Notes under the pieces: generated by a model
What the model saw: the letters and a program-made list of their open reading frames with translations, nothing else
Told to the model about the DNA's origin: nothing
Databases searched by the model: none
Position numbers and translations under genes: made by a program
Shown here: positions 24,090 through 32,223 of the stretch, one piece after another
Position numbering within the stretch: position 1 is the first letter of the stretch
Layout of the letters: each line of letters begins with the position of its first letter
NCBI GenBank assembly: GCA_937873155.1
Contig: CALMVZ010000009.1
Span: 1 to 64,000, forward strand
Length of the DNA stretch: 64,000 nt
Reading direction: 5' to 3'
From: an uncultured Bacteroidota bacterium
Lineage (GTDB): Bacteria > Bacteroidota > Bacteroidia > B-17B0 > Aurantibacillaceae

Positions 24090-25781
24090 TTACTTCACGC
24101 CGTGCATCATTCTCCTTAACACCGGAGTGATAGAGAATAAAATGATAGCCGCTAAACCTGTCAAAACAACGAATACCATAAAGAATTCGTATAGGTTATG
24201 AATTTCTATTCCAACGAATACCGGGTTTGCAGAACTGATCTGGTTCTCATCTAATAATTTTATTTGTTCTGCTGTTGGAGTAACAGTTTTATCAAGGATC
24301 GCTTTTAAGTCGATACCTAATTCCTGTGCTTTTTTAAATTTATCTCCTGTTGCCGGAATTAAAGCACCTAAAGATCCCGCTAAAGCATAGCCCGCTGCGT
24401 TCGATAAAAAGAATACACCGAATAATAATGAAGCAAAACGTTTTGGTGATAATTTGCCTACTAAAGATAATCCGATAGGAGATAAACAAAGTTCCGCGAA
24501 GGTTTGAATTAAATATAAGAGGATAAGCCACTGAATGCCTAATAAACCGCTGTTACCAAGATCTTTTACGTTGTGCGCAATGATAAAGTAACTAACGGCG
24601 ATCAAACCTAAACCGATAGCTTGCTTCACGGTAGATAATGGTTCTTTTCCTCTTGCTCTTAATCGATCCCAAAGAATACTAAACGGGAATGCGAATGCGA
24701 AAACGAAAATACCATTGAAGATCTGTACCATACTCGGAGGCATGTCCCAGCCTAAAATATGCCTGTCAGTTTGATTATCGGCAATAAATGTTAATGATGA
24801 ACCCGCCTGTTCAAATGCTGCCCAGAAGAATACGATAAAGAATCCAACAATGTAGATAACAAGGATCCTTTGTAATTCTACTTTAGTTAAGGATTTATCT
24901 GAGATGATGAGTCCTGCTAAAGTTAAACCAAGGGCATAAATGATCGGATAGATAATGGTTTTTACAGGATTTGTACCTGCCAATAAATACCTGAACACAA
25001 AAAACAAAACAATAAAAGAAAAAGCGGCGATTATTAAAGACTTTGTTGAAAAAACAGCTTTTTGTGATTCTCCTTCTTCAAAATCTGATGCATCATTATG
25101 CTTTGGTAATCCGCCTAATGGTTTTCCTTCAGGCGTAACAACATACTTGTTTTTCAAAAAATAAAAAACTGCTGTACCAATTATCATTGCTAAAGAAGCT
25201 GCTAAGAATCCCCATTTGAAAGCGTGGATATCACGAATTCCACCGGCGTCTTTCACATCGCCAACTAAAGGACAAATTAACTGGCCTAAGAAAGCACCTA
25301 AGTTGATGCCCATGTAAAAAATAGTGAAGGCAGTATCGAGTTTACTTTTCTCTTGTTTAGGATATAAACTGCCTACCATTGAGGAAATATTTGGTTTAAA
25401 GAATCCGTTACCGAAAATAATGATGGTTAAAGCCACCCATAATAATGTTTTAGCAAGATCAAGGTTTGATGAGAAAACAGTTGCACTTGCAAATAAGATC
25501 AATTGGCCAACCGCCATCATTAAACCACCAAGCATGATGCAATTACGGTTACCAAAGAAACGGTCAGAAATAAATCCGCCTAACATCGGGGTCAGGTAGC
25601 ATAATCCTAAAAATCCGCCGTAGATCAATGAAGAGTCCGCTTCTTTCATCATTAATGAATTCACCATAAATAGGGTGAGGATTGCACGCATCCCATAAAA
25701 ATTGAAGCGTTCCCACATTTCAGTTCCGAATAATACCCAAAGTCCTTTCGGGTGACCTTTTTGACTAGTAGTTTGGTTCAT
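24090..25781 (-). CDS. proton-dependent oligopeptide transporter (POT/PTR2 family MFS)
   Basis: A 563-aa paralogue of the downstream transporter. The motif EMWERFNFYGMRAILTLF (residues about 21-38) and GNGFFKPNISSMVGSLY, FTIFYMGINLGAFLGQL and FAELCLSPIGLSLVGKLSP identify the family. It differs by a longer loop (about 225-245, charged, GGLPKHNDASDFEEGESQK) and an insertion near residue 475-515 (KFKKAQELGIDLKAILDKTV) that the shorter copy lacks. A local duplication followed by divergence is likely. Peptide import fits an organism living on protein-rich material. Confidence 0.93.
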   Translation of the reverse strand: MNQTTSQKGHPKGLWVLFGTEMWERFNFYGMRAILTLFMVNSLMMKEADSSLIYGGFLGLCYLTPMLGGFISDRFFGNRNCIMLGGLMMAVGQLILFASATVFSSNLDLAKTLLWVALTIIIFGNGFFKPNISSMVGSLYPKQEKSKLDTAFTIFYMGINLGAFLGQLICPLVGDVKDAGGIRDIHAFKWGFLAASLAMIIGTAVFYFLKNKYVVTPEGKPLGGLPKHNDASDFEEGESQKAVFSTKSLIIAAFSFIVLFFVFRYLLAGTNPVKTIIYPIIYALGLTLAGLIISDKSLTKVELQRILVIYIVGFFIVFFWAAFEQAGSSLTFIADNQTDRHILGWDMPPSMVQIFNGIFVFAFAFPFSILWDRLRARGKEPLSTVKQAIGLGLIAVSYFIIAHNVKDLGNSGLLGIQWLILLYLIQTFAELCLSPIGLSLVGKLSPKRFASLLFGVFFLSNAAGYALAGSLGALIPATGDKFKKAQELGIDLKAILDKTVTPTAEQIKLLDENQISSANPVFVGIEIHNLYEFFMVFVVLTGLAAIILFSITPVLRRMMHGVK

Positions 25782-25856
25782 AGGTTGTTTTTATAGTTGG
25801 CTAAAAATAGGTTTTTTATTTATTGTAGACAAGCGTATAATGGGGGAGATTTGTAT

Positions 25857-25935
25857 TGGAGGATATAGGATTTAGGATGAAGGATATAGGGAAATTGTTT
25901 TGATCCACTATATCCTGACTACTTAATCCTGATTC
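25857..25935. repeat. intergenic inverted repeat (AGGATATAGGATTTAGGA type)
   Basis: The left arm carries GGATATAGGATTTAGGATG and AGGATATAGGG; the right arm carries TATATCCTGACTACTTAATCC and runs into the phaB stop. Imperfect hairpin of self-similar 7-9 nt units, on the 3' side of phaB. Confidence 0.55.
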
Positions 25936-26682
25936 CTAATAAACGTGTTGTCCTCCGTTGATCGAATAATTTGCACCGGTGATGAAACTGGTTTCTTCGC
26001 TTGCTAAAAAACTTACGAGGTGAGCAACTTCGTGAGTCCCGCCCAAACGCCCCATTGGAACCTGGGCCACAATTTGATTCAATACTTTTTCAGGAACTGC
26101 CATAACCATATCTGTTCCAATGTAACCGGGAGAAATTGTATTTACCGTTACACCATATTTAGCAACTTCCATTGCTAATGATTTTGTGAAACCATGCATA
26201 CCGGATTTCGCAGCGCTGTAATTCGTTTGTCCGAATTGCCCGCGTTGACCATTTACAGATGAAATATTAATTATGCGACCGAATTTACGTTCGATCATTC
26301 CGTCTAAAACATTTTTTGTGCAATTGAAAACGCTGTTAAGATTAGTATTGATCACAGCATACCAATCTTCTTTTTTCATATTCACCAAACGGCTGTCGCG
26401 GGTTATGCCGGCGTTATTTACCAATGTGTCTATTGTCCCGACTTCAGCTTCAATTTTTTTGATCATCTCGGCAGAGCTGTCGAAATCCGCCACATCACCA
26501 TAAAATAATTTAATATTGAAGCCTTCGCTTTTCATTTGCTCCATCCATTTGTCGGCTTTTTCTTTGGTGTGATAATTTCCTACAACATTAAAACCATCGT
26601 TGTATAATTTCTTACACATCGCGGTTCCAAGTCCGCCCGTTGCGCCTGTTACAAGTACTGTACGTTTTTTTGAGTTGCTCAT
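25936..26682 (-). CDS. phaB: acetoacetyl-CoA reductase (PhaB-like SDR)
   Basis: A 248-aa short-chain dehydrogenase that reduces acetoacetyl-CoA to (R)-3-hydroxybutyryl-CoA for polymer synthesis. The cofactor loop is VTGATGGLGTAMC (11-23), then NNAGITRD (89-96). The catalytic Ser142, Tyr155 and Lys159 lie at a constant +2 offset from the Ralstonia PhaB residues, and the substrate-binding residues Gln149, Phe150 and Gln152 (GQRGQFGQTNYSAAK) are also kept, which separates it from generic FabG. The C-terminus GANYSINGGQHVY is typical. It follows phaJ on the same strand within the PHA locus, after a hairpin repeat. Confidence 0.92.
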   Translation of the reverse strand: MSNSKKRTVLVTGATGGLGTAMCKKLYNDGFNVVGNYHTKEKADKWMEQMKSEGFNIKLFYGDVADFDSSAEMIKKIEAEVGTIDTLVNNAGITRDSRLVNMKKEDWYAVINTNLNSVFNCTKNVLDGMIERKFGRIINISSVNGQRGQFGQTNYSAAKSGMHGFTKSLAMEVAKYGVTVNTISPGYIGTDMVMAVPEKVLNQIVAQVPMGRLGGTHEVAHLVSFLASEETSFITGANYSINGGQHVY

Positions 26683-26692
26683 TGCTTATAAG

Positions 26693-26820
26693 TTGGTAGT
26701 TCGCAGTTGGTAGTTCGTAGATGTAATCTCCAGACTTCCGACTTCGAACAGGTTAATATTTTTAATATTGTAATAGCTGATCTTAGAGTCCGACGAACTC
26801 CGAACTACCAACTACGAACT
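26693..26820. repeat. intergenic inverted repeat (AGTTGGTAGTTCG type), phaJ-phaB junction
   Basis: The left side repeats AGTTGGTAGTTCG twice; the right side reads GAACTACCAACTACGAACT, its inverse. The right arm runs over the phaJ stop codon. Related elements lie at 46312 and 47232 in the par region. Confidence 0.7.
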
Positions 26821-27225
26821 CTTTATTTTATCTACGTTCAGAACAGTTGCTTCGCCACTAGTACAAACGAGCCCTGTATTCTTGTCTTTAATAAGTGTTT
26901 CAACTGTTGCGCGGTTCTTATCGCCAATTACTTCTTTAACGGTAAAAACAGCTTCGTAGTCTACATCAACGTACATTGGTTTCAAAAAACTTAACGATTG
27001 TTTTAAATAGATCGTTCCTTCGCCAGGGAAAAGAGTTCCAAATACTTTACTGAATAAAGATGCGCTTAACATACCATGCATGATCGGGCGTTTAAACATG
27101 GTTTTAGCGGCATAAGCTGCATCTGTATGAACAGGATTTTTGTCACCGGTCACTTCAGCAAAACGGTTTACTTCATCCTGCGAAAACTTAAAATCGTGTG
27201 TGTAAATTTCTCCTACTTTAATCAT
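26812..27225 (-). CDS. phaJ: (R)-specific enoyl-CoA hydratase, MaoC family (PhaJ-like)
   Basis: A 137-aa single hot-dog-fold hydratase. The hydratase-2 motif is RFAEVTGDKNPVHTDAAYA, with the catalytic pair Asp28 and His33, the same five-residue spacing as Asp31/His36 of Aeromonas PhaJ. It is followed by PIMHGMLSASLFSKVFGTLFPG, the usual lid and dimer segment. The enzyme would turn trans-2-enoyl-CoA from beta-oxidation into (R)-3-hydroxyacyl-CoA, a second feed for the polymer synthase. It is divergent from phaE and has a strong promoter at 27257-27286. It could act in other pathways, but the location argues for PHA supply. Confidence 0.87.
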   Translation of the reverse strand: MIKVGEIYTHDFKFSQDEVNRFAEVTGDKNPVHTDAAYAAKTMFKRPIMHGMLSASLFSKVFGTLFPGEGTIYLKQSLSFLKPMYVDVDYEAVFTVKEVIGDKNRATVETLIKDKNTGLVCTSGEATVLNVDKIKSS

Positions 27226-27256
27226 AAGGGCTTAAATGTTTGTAAGTTAAGGGGTT

Positions 27257-27286
27257 CAAAGATAAAACAAATATATTTAACGACAA
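27257..27286 (-). promoter_or_regulatory. promoter of phaJ-phaB (TTG-N19-TATCTTTG)
   Basis: On the minus strand a TTG (27286-27284) precedes a perfect -7 box TATCTTTG (27264-27257) by 19 bp, the optimum spacing for this phylum. The leader to the phaJ ATG is about 25 nt. Confidence 0.75.
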
Positions 27287-27333
27287 AAAGGTTACATTAA
27301 TCGACGATTTAACAATTATTTCATATAAAAAAC

Positions 27334-27365
27334 TTGACATGTATACCTAAAATGTACGATATTTG
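27334..27365 (+). promoter_or_regulatory. promoter of phaE (TTG-N21-GATATTTG)
   Basis: TTG at 27334-27336 and a -7 box with one mismatch, GATATTTG (27358-27365), 21 bp apart. The leader to the ATG at 27456 is about 85 nt, long for this genome. It faces away from the phaJ promoter 50 bp away. Confidence 0.6.
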
Positions 27366-27455
27366 CGTAAAATTTGGAATGAAGGCTGTAAGTGCCTGAA
27401 AATCAAATAGAAACAAGTAAATACCTGATTAACAATATATTAATAAATAATTAAC

Positions 27456-28808
27456 ATGAAAACAAACAATCCATTCATCGACAGTATCATCGAAACGCAA
27501 ACAAACGTGATGAATAACTGGGTGGACACAACTAAGAAATTCCAAACCGCAATTACCAATGGTAATATTGCTGATGAAGGACAAAACATTTACAAAGAGT
27601 GGTTTGAAAAACAATCAAGTCTTTTGGGTGGTATGCAAGCAGGCACAACAAATCCTTTTGCGTTCAATCAAAACAAACCTGAAGAGTTCTTCAAGAACTG
27701 GTATAACCAACAATTGAATTCAGTTAAACAAATGACTGATTTCAACCAAAGCATTTATAACAGCTTTGCTAATTACGGCAAACCTGCAAATGATTATATG
27801 AGCAATTTTGCTAATATGAATAATTCATGGACCAACATCTACAACAGTTGGATCGGTACATTGAATACAACTTACGATACATTTTCTAAGAACCTGAATT
27901 CTCCTTTCAATAAGGATATGTTCAAGAATATGTTCGAGAGCAACCAGGTTTATATCAAAGCACAGGAAGCTTTCCAGCCAATGTTAAAAGCTATCCAAAA
28001 CAATGATTTTTCTGTTGAGACCTGGAAAAACATTTACAATGTTGAGAGTTACAAAAAAGTGACTGAACAATTGTTCGCTAACTTCTTCCAAACAGGTAAC
28101 ATGAAAGAGGTTTATGATAACCTTAACAAACAGGTACATGAATTCTTCGTTAACCAAAATGGTTTAAGCAAAGAATATTTTGCCCAGATCAAAGGTATGC
28201 AGAATGAATTCCCGAACATGTTCAGCGGAAATTTTGAAAAAGTAAAAGAACTTTACTCTCAGGTGAACAATGTATTTGGTAAAACTTTCGAGCCGATCTT
28301 AAAATTAGCTAATCCAAGCAAAGAAAAAGAGAACGTTGAAGCTGCAATCGCTTTAATGGATAAGATCGCTGAATACACAATCAAACAGAATGAATTACAA
28401 TACAGCTTATACTCAACTACTCAAAAATCATTAGAAGCAGTTGCGAAAGAATACGCTGAAAAATTCAAAGACGCAAAACCGGGTGAAGTTCCAAATGCAC
28501 AGGATGTGTATAACGATTTCATTAAAGTAAGCGAAAAATTCTTTGCTGACCTTTTAGCTACTGATGAATTCTCTAAAATGAAATCAGAGACCATCGGTTT
28601 AGGAATGGATGTAAAGAAGCAATTTGAAAAACAATTCGAGAACGTATTTGCAAGCTACCCTGTAGTTTTCCGTACTGAGATCGAAGAATTATACAAGACC
28701 ATTTACGACCTTAAGAAAACCGTAAAAGACCTTCAAACAAAATTAGCGATAAGCGGAATAGCTGTTGATGGTGAAGATGACAAATCTTCAAAAGTAAAGA
28801 AAAAGTAG
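27456..28808 (+). CDS. phaE: class III PHA synthase subunit PhaE (phasin-like)
   Basis: A 450-aa soluble helical protein rich in Asn, Gln, Phe and Lys, without signal peptide. The N-terminal region (NPFIDSIIETQTNVMNNWVD) and central amphipathic helices resemble granule-associated phasins. The decisive part is the C-terminus, about residues 400-440: SYPVVFRTEIEELYKTIYDL then KKTVKDLQTKL, which fits the conserved PhaE ending (R-x-E-[IV]-[DE]-x-L-[HY]-[RK]-x-[IV]-[YH]-x-L). PhaE partners the small catalytic PhaC and is needed for activity in class III enzymes. It is longer than usual (about 360 aa). Divergent from phaJ-phaB; phaC is two genes downstream. Confidence 0.85.
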   Translation: MKTNNPFIDSIIETQTNVMNNWVDTTKKFQTAITNGNIADEGQNIYKEWFEKQSSLLGGMQAGTTNPFAFNQNKPEEFFKNWYNQQLNSVKQMTDFNQSIYNSFANYGKPANDYMSNFANMNNSWTNIYNSWIGTLNTTYDTFSKNLNSPFNKDMFKNMFESNQVYIKAQEAFQPMLKAIQNNDFSVETWKNIYNVESYKKVTEQLFANFFQTGNMKEVYDNLNKQVHEFFVNQNGLSKEYFAQIKGMQNEFPNMFSGNFEKVKELYSQVNNVFGKTFEPILKLANPSKEKENVEAAIALMDKIAEYTIKQNELQYSLYSTTQKSLEAVAKEYAEKFKDAKPGEVPNAQDVYNDFIKVSEKFFADLLATDEFSKMKSETIGLGMDVKKQFEKQFENVFASYPVVFRTEIEELYKTIYDLKKTVKDLQTKLAISGIAVDGEDDKSSKVKKK

Positions 28809-28841
28809 TAGTTAGTAGTTCAACTACGTTTAGTTAGATAG

Positions 28842-28881
28842 AAGGCTGTCCCTTTAGTGTTTGTGGGGCAGCCTTTTTTAT
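28842..28881 (+). terminator. intrinsic terminator after phaE
   Basis: AGGCTGTCCC and GGGGCAGCCT form a stem closed by a loop of about 12 nt and followed by TTTTTT. It separates phaE from the GT-C-like gene and implies that phaC has its own promoter. Confidence 0.82.
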
Positions 28882-28976
28882 TTTATGGTTCGACAAAAGC
28901 TCACCACAAGTCTTGTGCCCGATAAAAAAATGAACCTTTAATTGGTTTGAACCGGTAATTCATATTACTTTGTGGC

Positions 28977-30785
28977 ATGTGCAGGAGCCCGAACTTATAC
29001 CGAAATATTTTCTTCACGTTTTTCCTGTCCATTATTTTCGTTTTCTTTTACTTCAGGCCCCTTAATTCAGAATGGTTTAGGATCATCACGGCTGATGGTT
29101 TAGGTTATTATTCGTATTTACCGGCCAAATTCATTTACCAGGACTACGAACTTGAATTTAAATGGTTCAATGACGTTTACAACCACTATTATAAGTACAA
29201 TTCATTTGAAACACCTGTTGAGAATTTTACTGCAGAGTTTAACGGGAAACAGATCAATAAATATTATCCCGGTATGTCGTTTCTTTGGATGCCTTTTTTC
29301 TTAGCGGTTCACGCCACATGTAAAGTTTTTGGTCTGAATGCCAATGGGTTTTCGCAGCCGTATCAAATGGCAATTGGATTGGCAACTGTCCTCTATACCT
29401 GTTTGGGATTATGGTACCTGAGAAAATTCTTATTTAAATTATTCAAGAACGAATTGATGGCGACTTTAATACCTATTCTTGTTTTTTACGGCACAAATCT
29501 ATTCAATTACACGATCTACATTGGAAGTTTTAGTCATGCGTATTCATTCACTTTCATAACAATGGCGCTTTATTTTGCGTATTGTTTTTTTAATGAAAAG
29601 GAAAAAAGATTTCAAAACGGGTTGCTGTTCTTGCTTTGCACCATGATAGTCATTTTCATCCGGCCAATAAATACTTTATTCCTACTGGGAGTTCCCGCTT
29701 TCGTGACTAAAATAAATATTAAAGAATTCTTCAAACAGATAAAATTCACCCCGACAGTTTTGCTTGTCATCTCTGTGATCGGGTTATTAACACTCTGGCA
29801 GTTTCATATTTTGTACGACCAGACCGAAACCTTTTTTCCAAATACATACAAGCAGGAAAAGTTCCATTTTGAAAGAGGTTCGCATCTGAAAGAGATCTTG
29901 TGGAGTTATCATGCCGGTTGGTTCTTGTACGTTCCGATCGCTCTTATAAGTTTTCTGGCTATATTTTTCATTAGTAAACGCAAACAAAACCTATTTCTTT
30001 TCTTGTTGCTAGCGGTCGTGATCTATCTCTATAGTAATTGGTGGTATTACACTATTTTCACAAGGACAATAGTTGATTACACAGGCGTTGTTGCGATTTT
30101 GTCCGGATACTTCCTGTTTAACATTTCACAAAAGCCAAAATTATTTAAGGCTGCTTTAACTGTGATGATCCTTTGTGTATTTTACTTTCAATTGAAATCA
30201 TACCAATTGCGGAATAATATTCTTGATAATAATTATACTTATTCAGATTACTACTGGCGCAATTTTTTCGAGATCAAACCTGTAAATATTTATCCTGTTC
30301 ATCCAAAAACCGTTTTAAATAAAGCGGAGTATACTTATGATTATAACGAGTTGAATGATTCTTCAATTGTGAGTGAAAATGTATTTGAAGGAAAAGGCGC
30401 CCTGAAGTTATTCTCCAATAATTATTTTTCTGATCAGCATAAATACAAAATGCCGTATTTTACCAATAGTGAAAATGGATTCAATAAAATTAAAACTTCA
30501 TTTTATGTATATTTTACGGATAGTATTAAATCTCTTCAGTTGATCTATCGCTTTACCTCAAATGGTAAAGAGCTGTTCTATTTCACCAATTATATAAAGG
30601 ATGAACATATTAATTATAACAAATGGGAATATAAAGAAATTGGCTGTGATGTCCCTAAAGAGATCACGGTTTTAGATAGTGTAAGCATTTTCTTCTGGGA
30701 CGAATGGGGTATTAATAAGGTCTATATCGATAAAGTAAAGCATGAGTTCTTTTTGACCGATGCCTCAATGGAAATGGTACCGTAG
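28977..30785 (+). CDS. large membrane protein, GT-C glycosyltransferase-like
   Basis: A 602-aa protein with about 11-12 membrane segments in residues 15-410 and a soluble C-terminal beta domain (about 430-602). Near the N-terminus, EWFRIITADGLGYYSYLPA puts an acidic residue in the first periplasmic loop, as in GT-C enzymes that use polyprenyl-linked sugars; SHAYSFTFITMALYFAY and FIRPINTLFLLG are typical of that fold. The C-terminal region may be a carbohydrate-binding sandwich. Substrate unknown. It lies between phaE and phaC but behind a terminator and before a hairpin, so it is probably not part of PHA synthesis. A TTACTTTG box ends 4 nt before the ATG. Confidence 0.7.
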   Translation: MCRSPNLYRNIFFTFFLSIIFVFFYFRPLNSEWFRIITADGLGYYSYLPAKFIYQDYELEFKWFNDVYNHYYKYNSFETPVENFTAEFNGKQINKYYPGMSFLWMPFFLAVHATCKVFGLNANGFSQPYQMAIGLATVLYTCLGLWYLRKFLFKLFKNELMATLIPILVFYGTNLFNYTIYIGSFSHAYSFTFITMALYFAYCFFNEKEKRFQNGLLFLLCTMIVIFIRPINTLFLLGVPAFVTKINIKEFFKQIKFTPTVLLVISVIGLLTLWQFHILYDQTETFFPNTYKQEKFHFERGSHLKEILWSYHAGWFLYVPIALISFLAIFFISKRKQNLFLFLLLAVVIYLYSNWWYYTIFTRTIVDYTGVVAILSGYFLFNISQKPKLFKAALTVMILCVFYFQLKSYQLRNNILDNNYTYSDYYWRNFFEIKPVNIYPVHPKTVLNKAEYTYDYNELNDSSIVSENVFEGKGALKLFSNNYFSDQHKYKMPYFTNSENGFNKIKTSFYVYFTDSIKSLQLIYRFTSNGKELFYFTNYIKDEHINYNKWEYKEIGCDVPKEITVLDSVSIFFWDEWGINKVYIDKVKHEFFLTDASMEMVP

Positions 30786-30797
30786 TGTTTATTATTT

Positions 30798-30861
30798 CGG
30801 GTTTGGTGTTTCGGGTTGTTTATGAACTTAAAATAACCCGAACCCCGAAACACCAAACCCG
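30798..30861. terminator. long hairpin, probable bidirectional terminator or repeat
   Basis: CGGGTTTGGTGTTTCGGG (30798-30815) and its exact reverse complement (30844-30861) form an 18-bp stem with a 28-nt loop. No long T-run follows, so it may be one of the intergenic inverted repeats rather than a classical terminator. Confidence 0.6.
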
Positions 30862-30890
30862 GAATATTGTGGTTTATTGTAGCAAAAAAA

Positions 30891-30908
30891 TCACTAATTT
30901 TATAGTGA
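30891..30908 (+). promoter_or_regulatory. perfect 6-6-6 inverted repeat upstream of phaC (operator candidate)
   Basis: TCACTA-ATTTTA-TAGTGA lies 18 nt before the phaC ATG, placed where a repressor would block transcription or translation. No perfect -7 box is seen between it and the start. Confidence 0.45.
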
Positions 30909-30926
30909 ATCCTTAGGAACCACAAC

Positions 30927-31976
30927 ATGGAAAATAATATGTTCAAAGAGTTGGCCGATATGAGCCAGAAGATGTTTAAAAGCTACGAAACTTTAAAACA
31001 AATTGATGAAGTGGATATCGCTTCGTCTCCGAAAACAGCTGTTTATTCAGAAGATAAATTAACCCTTTACCGTTACGACAGAGCTTCGGATGCGACTTAT
31101 AAAACACCCGTTCTTATTGTTTACGCTTTAGTGAACACGTATAAAATGCTTGATCTTCAATCAGACCGCAGCTATATTAAAAAATTATTAGAAGCAGGAT
31201 TAGATGTTTACTTAATTGATTGGGGAAATCCAACAAAGAGTGACCGTTATATCAGTATGGATGATTATGTGAACGGTTACATCAACAATTGTGTTGATCA
31301 CATCCGTAAATCGCACCGTATCGATAAAGTAAATATCTTAAGTATCTGCCAGGGCGGAACGCTTAGTGTTATTTACTCTGCATTGTATCCGAACAAAGTA
31401 AAAAATTTAGTGACGCATGTTACTCCGGTTGATTTCAGTACGAATGACGGATTATTGTTCCGTTGGAGTAAGGATATGGATTTTGATAAATTAGTGGAAG
31501 GTTACAATGGATTGATCCCCGGTGATTTTTTAAACCAGGGATTTGATATGCTGAAACCAATGATGAAAATTCAGAAGCAGCAAAGCCTGGCGAACAGTAT
31601 GGAGGATAAAGATAAACTCCTGAATTTTTTGCGAATGGAAAAATGGATCAGTGAAAGTCCTGCTCAAACTGGAGAATGTTTCCGTCAATTCATGAAAGAA
31701 TTATACCAGCAAAATAAATTAGTGAAAGGTGAATTGGAAGTAGGAGGGAAGAAGGTCAATCTTAAAAATTTAACATCGCCGCTATTGAATATTTACGCAA
31801 CAGAGGATCACCTGGTGCCTCCTGCAGCTACTATCCCTTTAAATGACCTTGTTGGCAGTAAAGACAAGGAATTATACAGTTTCAAAGGTGGTCATATTGG
31901 CGTTTTCGTAGGAGGAAAGTCCCAAAAAGAGCTGGCTCCTGCCGTTACAAAATGGCTTAAAGACCGCGATAAATAA
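30927..31976 (+). CDS. phaC: class III poly(R)-hydroxyalkanoate synthase subunit PhaC
   Basis: A 349-aa alpha/beta-hydrolase that polymerises (R)-3-hydroxyacyl-CoA. The lipase-like box is SICQGG with nucleophile Cys141; Asp294 (ATEDHLVPP) and His323 (FKGGHIGVF) complete the triad. All three are exactly 8 residues below Cys149, Asp302 and His331 of the Allochromatium class III enzyme, and the short length also says class III rather than class I/II (about 560-590 aa). VYLIDWGNPTKSD and VTPVDFSTNDGLL are conserved PhaC segments. Its partner PhaE is encoded upstream at 27456. A toxin-antitoxin remnant follows 7 bp downstream. Confidence 0.95.
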   Translation: MENNMFKELADMSQKMFKSYETLKQIDEVDIASSPKTAVYSEDKLTLYRYDRASDATYKTPVLIVYALVNTYKMLDLQSDRSYIKKLLEAGLDVYLIDWGNPTKSDRYISMDDYVNGYINNCVDHIRKSHRIDKVNILSICQGGTLSVIYSALYPNKVKNLVTHVTPVDFSTNDGLLFRWSKDMDFDKLVEGYNGLIPGDFLNQGFDMLKPMMKIQKQQSLANSMEDKDKLLNFLRMEKWISESPAQTGECFRQFMKELYQQNKLVKGELEVGGKKVNLKNLTSPLLNIYATEDHLVPPAATIPLNDLVGSKDKELYSFKGGHIGVFVGGKSQKELAPAVTKWLKDRDK

Positions 31977-31983
31977 AAATATT

Positions 31984-32223
31984 ATGACAACAAAAAGTTT
32001 AAAAAAAGAGTTACATAATGCAATAGATTCTATTGATGATTCCACGTTTCTTGAAGCCATTTATACGTTACTGATGGATAAATCAAAAGAAAATAGTTTT
32101 GAACTATCAGAGCCTCAAATAATGGAATTGGAAAGAAGAGTAAAGCGTCACAAAGAAGGAAAAAGTAAGTCGTATTCAATTGCTGAAGTAAAGAAATACG
32201 TTATTTCTAAAGCTAAGAAATGA
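31984..32223 (+). CDS. antitoxin component of a ParE/RelE-type module
   Basis: A 79-aa protein: an N-terminal helical segment (TTKSLKKELHNAIDSIDDST, FLEAIYTLLMDK) and a C-terminal region (LSEPQIMELERRVKRHKEGKSKSYSIAEVKKYV) typical of the addiction-module antitoxins paired with RelE/ParE toxins in Bacteroidota, where the tail wraps around the toxin. Its TGA overlaps the ATG of the following toxin frame (ATGA, 32220-32223), the usual order. The toxin gene has a frameshift, so this antitoxin may be free of its target. It begins only 7 bp after phaC and is probably on the same transcript. Confidence 0.8.
   Translation: MTTKSLKKELHNAIDSIDDSTFLEAIYTLLMDKSKENSFELSEPQIMELERRVKRHKEGKSKSYSIAEVKKYVISKAKK

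Noticed and set aside
28977-30785. A PHA depolymerase or PHA-specific membrane factor
   Set aside because: The protein is a GT-C-like multi-span membrane enzyme without a lipase box, and it is separated from both pha genes by hairpins.
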